Source: Methanobacteriota archaeon
GTDB taxonomy: Archaea; Thermoplasmatota; Thermoplasmata; RBG-16-68-12
Assembly (NCBI GenBank): GCA_005878915.1
Contig: VBML01000055.1
Span: 1-34,663, forward strand
Direction of reading: 5' to 3'
Length of the DNA stretch: 34,663 bases
Below the pieces are notes generated by a model. The model was not told the origin of the DNA. It worked only from the letters and a program-made list of their open reading frames with translations, and did no database searches. The translations under genes were made by a program, and so were the position numbers. Positions 16,478-25,032 of this stretch are shown here, piece by piece. Within the stretch, counting starts at the first letter, position 1. Each line of letters opens with the position of its first letter.

Positions 16478-16490
16478 CCCTTTTATATCC
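16478..16490 (+). promoter_or_regulatory. TATA box of the peptide-transporter operon
   Basis: CCCTTTTATATCC is a strong archaeal TATA box. It predicts transcription from ~16512, over 100 nt before the ATG at 16620. This is the longest leader implied in the window. A second AT-rich block, CTTTAATAAT (~16513-16522), could be an alternative box. Confidence 0.6.
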
Positions 16491-16520
16491 CACAGTCCCG
16501 CGTACAAATCTCCTTTAATA

Positions 16521-16604
16521 ATGTCAGCAAGCATCACGGCCTTGCCGGACCTCGCATGGGACATGTGGGGCCGGACGCGCCGCAATTCGTTTTTTCCGGC
16601 GTGA
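16521..16604 (+). CDS. Possible 27-aa upstream ORF in the transporter leader
   Basis: An ATG about 9 nt after the predicted transcription start opens MSASITALPDLAWDMWGRTR and continues to RNSFFPA, stopping at 16602-16604. The GAGGAGG ribosome-binding site of the binding-protein gene follows at once. A T6 run (16590-16595) lies near its end. It could be a leader peptide that tunes transporter expression. It is short enough to be chance and has no known homologue that I can name. Confidence 0.25.
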   Translation: MSASITALPDLAWDMWGRTRRNSFFPA

Positions 16605-16619
16605 AGAGGAGGAAGACCA

Positions 16620-19556
16620 ATGAGGAAGCCGTTACATATGGCAATCGCCTTGGCGGCCGTGGCCGTCGTGGCGCTGATGCTGGCCGTGCCGCTTTATCTG
16701 CCCACCGCCAGCGCGATTGATAGCACGCGGGCGGGAACGACGATCTACACCGTCGGCGGGCAGGACCAGATGAAGACGCGGAACTGGTTGCCCGCGGTCG
16801 CGAACGACGTGTGGACGTCGGACGTGCTCGGCCGCGTGTACGACACTGTGGGCCAGACACACCCGGTGACCGACGCCTTGGTTCCGTACATTATCAAGGG
16901 TGTCGATGACGACGGGGACGGAGGATTCCAGCGATCGGAGAAGGCGGACTTCCTGAAGGGGACCTGCCCGGTGCCGTGCGCGGATGAGGTGACGTGGCGT
17001 CGGACGGTCATCGCGTTCTATGACTTCAACGGCGTATACTTCCACGACGGAGTGCAGGCCACGATCGGGGACGTGTTGTTCAACTACGTCTTCCAATCCC
17101 TGAACCCGCGGTTCAACACGGACCTCCGGGTCCTGTGGGATGACCCGAACGCGCCCTCGTTCGCGGCAAACCGGCACATGAACATCGACCTGCTGTGGTG
17201 CGGCCCGACCCTGGAAACGCAGTGGCAGGGATTTGGGGCGGTGCCAGGGGACAACACACTCCGATGTGCCCTTAAGTTCCGACTCCAGGACGACTTCGCA
17301 CTGTTCTACCGATCGACCCTGGTGGGTCTCACCCTGTTCCCGCGGCACGAGTTCGAGGGGACGGGCGGTGGACGACACCCGGTGATGAACATCCCGAATT
17401 TCCCCCTTGGATGTGACAACGTGGACTGGGGCCGCGCAATCTATCCGGAGAACGATCCGAACTTCGGCCAGGGCGTACGGACCGACGAGACGTTGTACCG
17501 ACCATTCCAGTACCAGTGCGCGGAGGCCTGGCAGATGACGGACGCAGATGTCATCGGCACGGGTCCGTTCAAGTTCGGCACGTGGTCCTTCGGTCAGTTC
17601 GCGCAGGTCGTCAAGAACCCGCGGTTCTTCTACGGGGTGAACCCCGACAACACCGCGGTCGTGTACGACCCGGACCTACCGGTGTACATGCACCAGCCGT
17701 TCGTCGACTCGATTCTGTTCAAGGTCTACCGGACGACACAGCTCGGCGTCCTCGCGCTCCAGTCGGGGGAGATCGACTTCTACCACTGGGCGCTCCCGCC
17801 CGAGTTCGTCCCGGACCTCCTCAACGACCAGAGCATCCGGGTATGGGCGAACGCGGAGCCAGGGTTCTTCTACCTGGCGTACAACTTCCGGCGCCAGCCG
17901 TTCGGCTATACGTCGTGGCCCCCGCCTGTCGGCCAGGACCGCGACCCACTCGTCGACACGGGCCTGCCGTTCCGCCAAGCGTTTGCTCACCTGATTGACA
18001 AGGCCACGATCGTCCGTGTGCTGCTCCAAAACTATGGAGTCATCGCAGACGGTACCCTTAGCCCGTCCAACACGTTCTGGTACAACGGGACCCTCCCGAA
18101 GTACGCGTACGACCCGACGCAGGCAGGCCTCATTCTGGACAATGCGGGCATGCCCAAGACGGGCCCGGGCCCCTGCCAGACCGACGGAACGAACTGCCGC
18201 GACCTAGGCCTGCGCCTTGGGAGGAGCCAGTTTGAAATCCTGACGCCGCAGGCGGACTACGACCCAATCCGTGCTTCCGCGGGCGCGATGATTGCGGCCG
18301 CCGCGCGGTCGATCGGCGTGAACGTCGCCTCGAAGCCCACGGCGTTCGGGACCATCGTCGCCAAGACGGCGGCGGCCGACTTCGACATGTTCATCCTCGG
18401 GTGGAGGATCAGCGGAACGGACCCCGACTACCTGTTCAGCTTCTTCCACAGCTCGAACGCAGCCAGTGGCCAGAACTACCCCGGATTCTACGACTCCCAG
18501 TTCGACTCCGTGATTTCGGCGAGCCGAAAGGAGCTCGACGAGGCGAAGCGGCAGCAGCTGGTGAAGTGGGCCCAGGGGATCCTGGCCGAGCGGCTACCGT
18601 ACGACGTGCTCTACTACCGGACGAACATCGAGGCCGAGCGGCAAGACCGGTTCGCGAACTACTCGGTGTCCTCGGGATCGATCTGGAACTACTGGTCGAT
18701 CCAGAGCATCAAGCGGCCCACGAACAAGTTCATCCGGCCACTCGTCACCGCCCCGAACGCGATTGTCGAGGGCGGGACGACCGCGGTGGCGACAACGGTC
18801 CGCGACCAGGCCGGCGTTGCAGTCGTGGGAGCGAGTGTGAGGTACTCCGTGCCCGCCGGGAGCGGGACGTTTACGCCAGGAGGATCCTGCACGGGAGCCA
18901 CGTGTTCGGTCACGGGCCAAACCGGTTCGTCTGGAACGTTCACGGCAAGCTACGTGGCACCTGCGACCGTCCCAAGCGGGAACCCGAACGTGCAGATCGG
19001 CGTGACCGTAACGTCGACGGACCCTGATGTCGCCGTGGAGCAGCGGCTCGCCACCGTAACGGTCTTCGCCGCGGGTACTCAGTTCCTGTCGCTCACACCG
19101 CAGCTGAGCACGGGTGACCTCGTTCCGACGGGCGAGAGCCTCGTGTTCGGCGTCGATGTCAGGGACCAGGACGGCAACCTCGCGCCGAGTGCCACGGTGA
19201 CCCTGACGGTGAGCCCCTCGGGCCCATCGATCACGCCGCCTTCAGGAACCGCCTCCCAGCTACGGTCGGGCATCGTCTTCCAGGCACCCGCGAGCATCTC
19301 GCAGAGCCAGGCGACGTACACGGTGACCGTGACGGCGACACAGGCGGGATCCGCTCCGACGACGTCGACGATACCGTTCACGGTCGTGCAGCTAACGTCA
19401 ACGTTCCGATGCCCTGACGGCACGGTCGTGCCGGCGGGAGCGGCGTGTCCGGGAGGGCCTCTGGTCCCCGCGCTGGACGTACTGCCGATCCTCGCGACGG
19501 TCGGGGCTGCAGCGGTCGTCTACGGCATCCTGCGGAACCGCAAGAAGGGGGCATAA
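16620..19556 (+). CDS. ABC transporter substrate-binding protein, peptide/nickel (SBP_bac_5) family, with Ig-like stalk and membrane anchor
   Basis: The 978-aa protein has a signal peptide (~1-32). A family-5 solute-binding domain (~35-700) contains YFHDGVQATIGDVLFNYVFQ, GTGPFKFGTWSFGQFAQVVK, LPFRQAFAHLIDKATIV and DFDMFILGWRISGTDPDYLF, all typical of DppA/OppA proteins. Two Ig-like repeats follow (~720-925, each with a 'VxDQxGxxxxxAxV' strand). Then comes CPDGTVVPAGAACPGG, and a C-terminal helix (~950-970) with basic residues. The usual family length is ~500-600, so the stalk is extra. It should hold the binding domain well above the membrane. GAGGAGG lies ~7 nt before ATG 16620. It heads the transporter operon and probably binds peptides or another cationic or oligomeric ligand. 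Confidence 0.9.
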   Translation: MRKPLHMAIALAAVAVVALMLAVPLYLPTASAIDSTRAGTTIYTVGGQDQMKTRNWLPAVANDVWTSDVLGRVYDTVGQTHPVTDALVPYIIKGVDDDGDGGFQRSEKADFLKGTCPVPCADEVTWRRTVIAFYDFNGVYFHDGVQATIGDVLFNYVFQSLNPRFNTDLRVLWDDPNAPSFAANRHMNIDLLWCGPTLETQWQGFGAVPGDNTLRCALKFRLQDDFALFYRSTLVGLTLFPRHEFEGTGGGRHPVMNIPNFPLGCDNVDWGRAIYPENDPNFGQGVRTDETLYRPFQYQCAEAWQMTDADVIGTGPFKFGTWSFGQFAQVVKNPRFFYGVNPDNTAVVYDPDLPVYMHQPFVDSILFKVYRTTQLGVLALQSGEIDFYHWALPPEFVPDLLNDQSIRVWANAEPGFFYLAYNFRRQPFGYTSWPPPVGQDRDPLVDTGLPFRQAFAHLIDKATIVRVLLQNYGVIADGTLSPSNTFWYNGTLPKYAYDPTQAGLILDNAGMPKTGPGPCQTDGTNCRDLGLRLGRSQFEILTPQADYDPIRASAGAMIAAAARSIGVNVASKPTAFGTIVAKTAAADFDMFILGWRISGTDPDYLFSFFHSSNAASGQNYPGFYDSQFDSVISASRKELDEAKRQQLVKWAQGILAERLPYDVLYYRTNIEAERQDRFANYSVSSGSIWNYWSIQSIKRPTNKFIRPLVTAPNAIVEGGTTAVATTVRDQAGVAVVGASVRYSVPAGSGTFTPGGSCTGATCSVTGQTGSSGTFTASYVAPATVPSGNPNVQIGVTVTSTDPDVAVEQRLATVTVFAAGTQFLSLTPQLSTGDLVPTGESLVFGVDVRDQDGNLAPSATVTLTVSPSGPSITPPSGTASQLRSGIVFQAPASISQSQATYTVTVTATQAGSAPTTSTIPFTVVQLTSTFRCPDGTVVPAGAACPGGPLVPALDVLPILATVGAAAVVYGILRNRKKGA

Positions 19557-19632
19557 TCCCCCTTCCCCTTTCCTTTATTAGTCCGGTCGCGGTGTTTGGG
19601 GGTAGGCGGGCCGGATCCCGAGGCGGGGAGCG
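19557..19632 (+). promoter_or_regulatory. Spacer between binding protein and first permease, with internal TATA-like box
   Basis: TCCTTTATTAG (~19570-19581) lies ~56 bp before the permease ATG and is preceded by a pyrimidine-rich run just after the binding-protein stop. It could be an internal promoter, or the C/T-rich tract could give partial termination after the most abundant subunit. GGCGGGGAGCG before the ATG supplies a ribosome-binding site. Confidence 0.35.
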
Positions 19633-21300
19633 ATGAGGCTCAGGACGTACTTGATTCGGCGAGCGATTCACACGGTGATCACGCTTCTCGTTGTCCTCGT
19701 CCTCCTGTTCGTGATCTTCCGCCTGATGCCGGGCGACCCGACGCGCTTCTTCATCGCACCGGGGCAGCCCCCGCAGGTGCGCGAAGAGCTGTGTGTCAAC
19801 TTCGGCCTGTGCAAATGGGTGAGCGCGCCGGGGAACGGATACGAAGGGCGAATCCAAGCGGGTGAGTTCGGGGCGTACAACCTGACCGCGTTCGTGAACG
19901 ATACCGCCGGGACCCGTTGTGGTGGGAACGTTTGCAACTATTCGTTCGTGTACAACAACTACCCTAGCGAGGTCCAGCAGAGGACTCATCCTGCGGTGAA
20001 GATTCTTGACGTCACAATGTCGGCCGCCGGCGGGCCCGCGCGGCCGAGCCTGCCGGACGCGGCCCCTGGTGATCCGATCACGATCCGGGCGCGCATCATT
20101 GGGTCGACCACCCAGACGCTGCGCGTGTTGAGCCCCGGGTCCGGTTGGGCCTTTCCCCTGACTGTCGACGATGGCAGTGACAAATTCCATTGGGGTGTCG
20201 TCGCCAGCGCGTCGGTCGGGGCCGATCGCAAACACTGGGCCGTCCTGACCGCGAACGACGGCGCCGGGACGTGGGTGAACCTGACGTTCGGTTTCGCTGC
20301 CAACAGCCCGGTGCCGGGGTTCGACCTCGTTGAGGGCAAGTTCTTCGGGATCCGACCGGTGTCCCAGTTGAACGTCGCTGTCATCAGCGTGAATGTGACA
20401 TCCCGGGCTGCCGCGATTCGGGGAGTCACCCTAAATGTCGACTCGCAGCCGACGGGCGGCGGCCAGCGGGACATCCATCTCTTCCATCCGCAGCAAGCCG
20501 TTCGCCGCAGCCTCGCCGAGCAGTTCGTCCTCTACTTCATCAACATGATGTCGGGGAATTTCGGCACATCGTTCTATACGCACATCCCGGTCACCGACGA
20601 GATTGCCGTCCGGATCGGACCGACCTTGCTCCTGTTCGGATCGTCCGTGGTCATCTCCTACATCCTCGGGATCCTGCTGGGCGCGATCCTCGCTTGGCGC
20701 CGCGGCACGAAGATGGAGCTCTCGGCGATCGTCGTGAGCCTGTTCTTCTACTCCATGCCGGTCTTCTGGTTCGGGCTCGTGCTCCTGTGGGCCTTCGCGT
20801 TCACGCTCAAGGCCCTCCCGCTCCAGGGGATCGGTGGGTTCGATAACTACGGCAACCCGTACACTGGCTTCGCGTTGGTGCAGGACATCCTTTGGCATAT
20901 GACCCTCCCGCTCGCGAACCTAGTGATCCTGGGCCTCGCGGGTCACGTCCTGCTGATGCGGAACAGCATGCTCGAGGTGATGGGCGAGGACTACATCCTG
21001 ACCGCAAAGGCCAAGGGGCTCAGCGAGCGGAAGGTGATGTACCGGCACGCCGCCCGCAACGCGCTGCTGCCCGTCGTGACGGCCCTGGCGATTTCGATTG
21101 GCGGGGTGATCAGCGGCGGAGTGCTCACGGAGACGATCTTTTCGTGGCCCGGGATGGGCTTTTTCCTCGTGACCCGGACCCTGGCGCAGGACTTCCCCGC
21201 CGTGCAGGCGGCGTTCTTCATCCTCGCCGTGCTCACGATTCTCGCGAACTCCGTCGCCGATGTCCTCTATGCCTACTTGGATCCCCGCGTGAGGCTCTAG
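19633..21300 (+). CDS. DppB/OppB-like ABC permease with ~230-residue extracytoplasmic insert
   Basis: The 555-aa protein starts like DppB (MRLRTYLIRRAIHTVITLLV, then RLMPGDPTRFF). It ends like DppB, with EVMGEDYILTAKAKGLSERK as the EAA loop contacting the ATPase, then ISGGVLTETIFSWPGMGFFL and DPRVRL. Normal members are ~310-340 aa. The excess lies between TM1 and TM2 (~62-295). It is beta-rich, with AVKILDVTMSAAGG, DPITIRARIIGSTTQTLRVL and WVNLTFGFAANSPVPGFDLV, and resembles an Ig-like domain outside the membrane. The normal FINMMSGNFGTSF motif resumes after the insert. Substrate passes through the pore formed with the next gene's product. The stop at 21298-21300 is immediately followed by that gene's ATG. 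Confidence 0.9.
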   Translation: MRLRTYLIRRAIHTVITLLVVLVLLFVIFRLMPGDPTRFFIAPGQPPQVREELCVNFGLCKWVSAPGNGYEGRIQAGEFGAYNLTAFVNDTAGTRCGGNVCNYSFVYNNYPSEVQQRTHPAVKILDVTMSAAGGPARPSLPDAAPGDPITIRARIIGSTTQTLRVLSPGSGWAFPLTVDDGSDKFHWGVVASASVGADRKHWAVLTANDGAGTWVNLTFGFAANSPVPGFDLVEGKFFGIRPVSQLNVAVISVNVTSRAAAIRGVTLNVDSQPTGGGQRDIHLFHPQQAVRRSLAEQFVLYFINMMSGNFGTSFYTHIPVTDEIAVRIGPTLLLFGSSVVISYILGILLGAILAWRRGTKMELSAIVVSLFFYSMPVFWFGLVLLWAFAFTLKALPLQGIGGFDNYGNPYTGFALVQDILWHMTLPLANLVILGLAGHVLLMRNSMLEVMGEDYILTAKAKGLSERKVMYRHAARNALLPVVTALAISIGGVISGGVLTETIFSWPGMGFFLVTRTLAQDFPAVQAAFFILAVLTILANSVADVLYAYLDPRVRL

Positions 21301-23676
21301 ATGTTCTCGAAGCGGGGAATCCGGGACAGGTACGACAGCTGGAAGAAGCTGTTCCTCCAGAACTGGACATTGTTCAAGGCGAGCCGGATCGGCCTCGTAG
21401 GCCTCGCGATCATGATTGCGTTCCTCATCGTCGCGGCCGCCGTCCCCTACCTGGGCCTCCGGGACCCGCTGTACTGGATCGCCCCGGAATCCGACACGAT
21501 TGCGGTCACGCAATGGTGGCGGCAGGAGGTGATCCCCAGCAACGTACTGTTCGGCGTCAACGGAAGCGTCGATCACGCGGTCGCGTTTCGCACCTTGGTG
21601 TATCAGTCCGGCGAACATCGCGTGGATCGCATCTATGTCGCAGAGAACACCCGAATCTTCGCCCTCGAGACCGATTTCGCAACCCTGAAGTGGAATTGCC
21701 CGGGCGGAGGCTTCCAGGCAAACGATACGATCTCCGTGGACCCCGTCGTGTTGAACTACGGGGACTTTCGGAGCACGGCCCAGACCCATACCTACGATTT
21801 CCACCTGATGTTTGGGGACCGGAGCGGCAATGTTTACGCGATGCAGGATAATGACGACACTGGGTGCCCGGTTCCTCTGAGGGTGACCCTTGGATCGCCG
21901 ATCACGGGACTTGCGGCCCTGACTGTCGACGATCTGTCTGGGCTGACCGACCGGGACGCGTTCGTCGTCGGGACGGCGGATGGACACCTATACGCGTTCA
22001 CGGTCAATCGGACCTCCGGTCCGTTCTACGAAGAGCTATGGAACACGACCCTGAGCCCAGGGTCCCCTGTGCATCTCGCGGGCTCCGTCGTCAGAACGAA
22101 TGAGGGTGTACCCACCTCCTCCCCCGCCTTTTTCTATTCCGCCGTGACCTCATCCCGCTTGGGGGAGACCGTTTTCGCCGGCACCGGCGATGGATGGGTG
22201 TGGTCCGTGTGGATGTCGAACGGTACCGTTCGCTGGTCGAAGCTACTGGGAACCGGCGCCCCGTGGTCGAGCGCACCGATCGTGCAGCCGGCGTCGGAGA
22301 TCACTCCCGTGAAGCCCACGCTCGTGTACGCGACGACGAAGGACGCTCCCCTCCCTGTCGGAACCAACGCGACGAAGGTGTATGTCCTCGACGCGGAGAC
22401 GGGACGCCCGCTGGCGAGTTGGCAGCAAGTCGTTCCAGCGGGGGACGGCGGCCTCCCGATCGTCTACCGCGGGGCGATCGACACCGGTGTCCCGAACACG
22501 CCCGCGGTCTTTGGGTCGAGCATCTACGTGACGACGAGCACCGGCTGGTTGTACAGCGTCAATCGGGATCCCGTGCGAGGGACCGGTGGCGTCATCGTCC
22601 AAGATGCCGGGACGGTCGCTTGGGCGTTTCGAGATGTCACGTTCCGCCAGGACGCGAAGCACACGACATACTTCCGCGCCCAACCGTATTTCTTCAACAA
22701 CCTTCAGCTTCTCGTCGCCCCGGGGAGCTACAACAATGGCACGGCGGGCGAGTCGGACGATCTCGGGATCGTCTACGTGTTCAATGGAGCCACGGGATCC
22801 CTCGTGTGGAAGCGGACCTTTCAATTCGCGATCCTGGGGATGGCGCCTGCTTGGCCCGACAAGCAGCACGATCTGCCCTCTGTGTTCTTCGGCACGGTTC
22901 GGGGGGACATCTACTCCTACAGCATCTCGGGCCGCGTGATCGCTCCGCTCCCCCCGAGCTGGGTCCGGTCCAGGCCGTGTCCTGCCGGGGAGAGATGCGA
23001 GTACTACATCCTCGGCACGGACGCCCGTGGGCGGGACATCTTCAGCCAGCTCCTCTGGGGGAGCCGCATCGCCCTCCTCGTGGGGTTCGCCTCCGCGTTC
23101 TTCACAATTTCCATCGGGGTGATCATCGGACTCGTCGCGGGCTATCTCGGGGGTCGGGTCGAAAACATCCTGATGCGGTTCACGGACGTCATCCTCGTGA
23201 TCCCCGGACTCCCGCTCGTGATCATCCTCGCCGCGGTCCTCGGCGCCGGCGTTGGAAACATCATCCTCGTCATTTCCATTGTGGGATGGCCCGGCGTCGC
23301 CCGTGTGATCCGGGCGGAAGTGCTCTCCCTGAAGGAGCGCCCGTTCATCGACTCCGCGAAGGTGACGGGGGCGAGCAACGTGCGGATCATGTTCCGCCAC
23401 ATCGCGCCGAACGTCGCGCCCCTCGCGTTCCTGTACATGACGTTCGCCGTCAGCGGCGCGATCCTGACGGAGGCGGCCCTGAGCTTCATCGGGCTCGGGG
23501 ACGTGAACACGATCAGTTGGGGACTGATGTTGCAGGACGTCTCGCAGTCGAAGGCGTTGCAGGCGTGGTGGTGGCTATTGCCTCCGGGGCTCGCGATCAC
23601 CCTGATCTCCCTCGCCTTCTTCCTCGTCGGGCGGGCGTTCGATGAAATCGTGAACCCGAGGCTGAGAAAACGGTAG
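21301..23676 (+). CDS. DppC/OppC-like ABC permease containing a ~500-residue PQQ/beta-propeller-like insert
   Basis: Residues 1-50 hold a normal DppC start and TM1 (SRIGLVGLAIMIAFLIVAAA). The DppC hallmark LGTDARGRDIFSQLLWG appears only at residue ~571, followed by an ordinary permease core with the EAA loop FIDSAKVTGASNVRIMFRHI and ending GRAFDEIVNPRL. Ordinary members are ~280-320 aa; this one is 791. The insert (~60-560) contains PQQ-like blades: RIYVAENTRIFALETDFATL, VGTADGHLYAFTVN, VYVLDAETGRPLASWQ, SSIYVTTSTGWLYSV, VYVFNGATGSLVWKR and FFGTVRGDIYSYS. It must lie outside the cell, between TM1 and TM2. The ATG abuts the preceding stop codon. Confidence 0.92.
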   Translation: MFSKRGIRDRYDSWKKLFLQNWTLFKASRIGLVGLAIMIAFLIVAAAVPYLGLRDPLYWIAPESDTIAVTQWWRQEVIPSNVLFGVNGSVDHAVAFRTLVYQSGEHRVDRIYVAENTRIFALETDFATLKWNCPGGGFQANDTISVDPVVLNYGDFRSTAQTHTYDFHLMFGDRSGNVYAMQDNDDTGCPVPLRVTLGSPITGLAALTVDDLSGLTDRDAFVVGTADGHLYAFTVNRTSGPFYEELWNTTLSPGSPVHLAGSVVRTNEGVPTSSPAFFYSAVTSSRLGETVFAGTGDGWVWSVWMSNGTVRWSKLLGTGAPWSSAPIVQPASEITPVKPTLVYATTKDAPLPVGTNATKVYVLDAETGRPLASWQQVVPAGDGGLPIVYRGAIDTGVPNTPAVFGSSIYVTTSTGWLYSVNRDPVRGTGGVIVQDAGTVAWAFRDVTFRQDAKHTTYFRAQPYFFNNLQLLVAPGSYNNGTAGESDDLGIVYVFNGATGSLVWKRTFQFAILGMAPAWPDKQHDLPSVFFGTVRGDIYSYSISGRVIAPLPPSWVRSRPCPAGERCEYYILGTDARGRDIFSQLLWGSRIALLVGFASAFFTISIGVIIGLVAGYLGGRVENILMRFTDVILVIPGLPLVIILAAVLGAGVGNIILVISIVGWPGVARVIRAEVLSLKERPFIDSAKVTGASNVRIMFRHIAPNVAPLAFLYMTFAVSGAILTEAALSFIGLGDVNTISWGLMLQDVSQSKALQAWWWLLPPGLAITLISLAFFLVGRAFDEIVNPRLRKR

Positions 23677-23705
23677 TCGCTGGCGATGGCGGGCCGCTGC
23701 TCGAG

Positions 23706-25031
23706 GTGAAGGACCTCCGAGTCTACTTCCGGATCATGAAGGGCACCGTGAAGGCGGTCGACGGCGTCTCGTTCCAGCTGAAGCGCGGGGAGACGATGGG
23801 ACTCGTCGGGGAGAGCGGGTGCGGGAAGACGACGACCGCGTACGCGATCACCCGGCTCCTCCCGAACAACGGGGAGATTGTCGGCGGGGAGATCCGATTC
23901 AACAACGCCCTCGTCGGGCGCGCCCATGTCGCCACGGAGGTGAACGAGGCGCTGAAGCGGACGACATGGTTCGAGGAGGTCCAGGCGATCCTCGGGAGCC
24001 AGGAGGCGGAGATCGCCGAGCGCCAGAAGGCCCTGATGGAGGCGGAGGCCCGCGTGGCGGCCGCCCCGGAGGAGGCCCGCGGTCCCCTGATCGCCGCCGT
24101 CGATCCGATCCGCGCGCAGGTGGCGGCGCGCCTGCACGAGGCCGAGCTCATCCAGACGCTCCGCGCGGTGGGGGCGGCCCCGCCGTCGGACGAGCTGAAG
24201 GCCGCCCTTCAGGCGGTCGTCGACGACGACTTGAAAGGGTTCACCGCCGCCCGCCGAAGGCGGCGGATGGACCGGGAGATCGAGACGGAGATCAACACGA
24301 TCCGGTGGTCCCAGGTCTCGATGATCTTCCAGAGCGCGATGAACGCGTTCAACCCCGTGTACCGGGTCGGGGACCAGATCGCGGAGGCCCTCCTGACGCA
24401 TTTCCCGGACATGACGAAGGAGCAGGCCCGCGACCGCGTGCTGCAGCTGTTCAGCCGCGTCGGGATCGACCAGAGCCGCGTCGACGGGTACCCGCACGAG
24501 TTCAGCGGGGGGATGCGGCAGCGGTCGATGATCGCGATGGCCCTCGCGTGCAACCCCCAGCTCCTGATTGCGGACGAGCCGACGACGGCCCTCGACGTGA
24601 TCATGCAGGACCGGATCCTCGCGGAGATCCGCGACCTGCAGCGGGAGCTGAACATCTCGATGATCATCATCACGCACGACATCTCCGTCGTCGCGGAGGT
24701 CGCCGAGAAGATCGGGATCATGTACGGCGGGAAGCTCTTCGAGTACGGGAACATCATGGAGGTGTTCGACCGGCCCGCGAACCCGTACACCCTCGGGCTC
24801 ATGTCCGCGTTCCCCAGCATCAAGGGGAACCGGAAGCGCCTCCGGGCGATCCCCGGGAGCCCGCCGGACCTCAGCGACCCGCCGCCGGGCTGCCGCTTCC
24901 ATCCGCGGTGTCGGTTCGCGCAGGAGATCTGCCGCGAGAAGGACCCGCCGATGGTCGAGGTCGCCTCCGGCCACTGGTCCCTGTGCCACTTCGCGAAGGA
25001 GATCTACGAGGGCACGCTGAGGGAGAGCTGA
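23706..25031 (+). CDS. DppD/OppD-like ABC ATPase with helical insert
   Basis: The 441-aa ATPase has Walker A GESGCGKT (35-42), Q-loop MIFQSAMNAFNP, signature FSGGMRQRSM, Walker B LLIADEPTTALD, H-loop ITHDISVV and the C-terminal oligopeptide-transporter cysteine motif (CRFHPRCRFAQEIC). Relatives are ~320-340 aa. About 130 extra residues (~70-200) sit between Walker A and the Q-loop and are rich in Ala, Glu and Arg (AEIAERQKALMEAEARVAAA), most likely a coiled coil. GTG at 23706 is the only standard start but removes the first strand (LLEV). CTG at 23697, in frame, would restore it. The gene follows the permease stop by ~29 bp and couples ATP use to transport. Confidence 0.9.
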   Translation: MKDLRVYFRIMKGTVKAVDGVSFQLKRGETMGLVGESGCGKTTTAYAITRLLPNNGEIVGGEIRFNNALVGRAHVATEVNEALKRTTWFEEVQAILGSQEAEIAERQKALMEAEARVAAAPEEARGPLIAAVDPIRAQVAARLHEAELIQTLRAVGAAPPSDELKAALQAVVDDDLKGFTAARRRRRMDREIETEINTIRWSQVSMIFQSAMNAFNPVYRVGDQIAEALLTHFPDMTKEQARDRVLQLFSRVGIDQSRVDGYPHEFSGGMRQRSMIAMALACNPQLLIADEPTTALDVIMQDRILAEIRDLQRELNISMIIITHDISVVAEVAEKIGIMYGGKLFEYGNIMEVFDRPANPYTLGLMSAFPSIKGNRKRLRAIPGSPPDLSDPPPGCRFHPRCRFAQEICREKDPPMVEVASGHWSLCHFAKEIYEGTLRES

Positions 25032-25032
25032 C

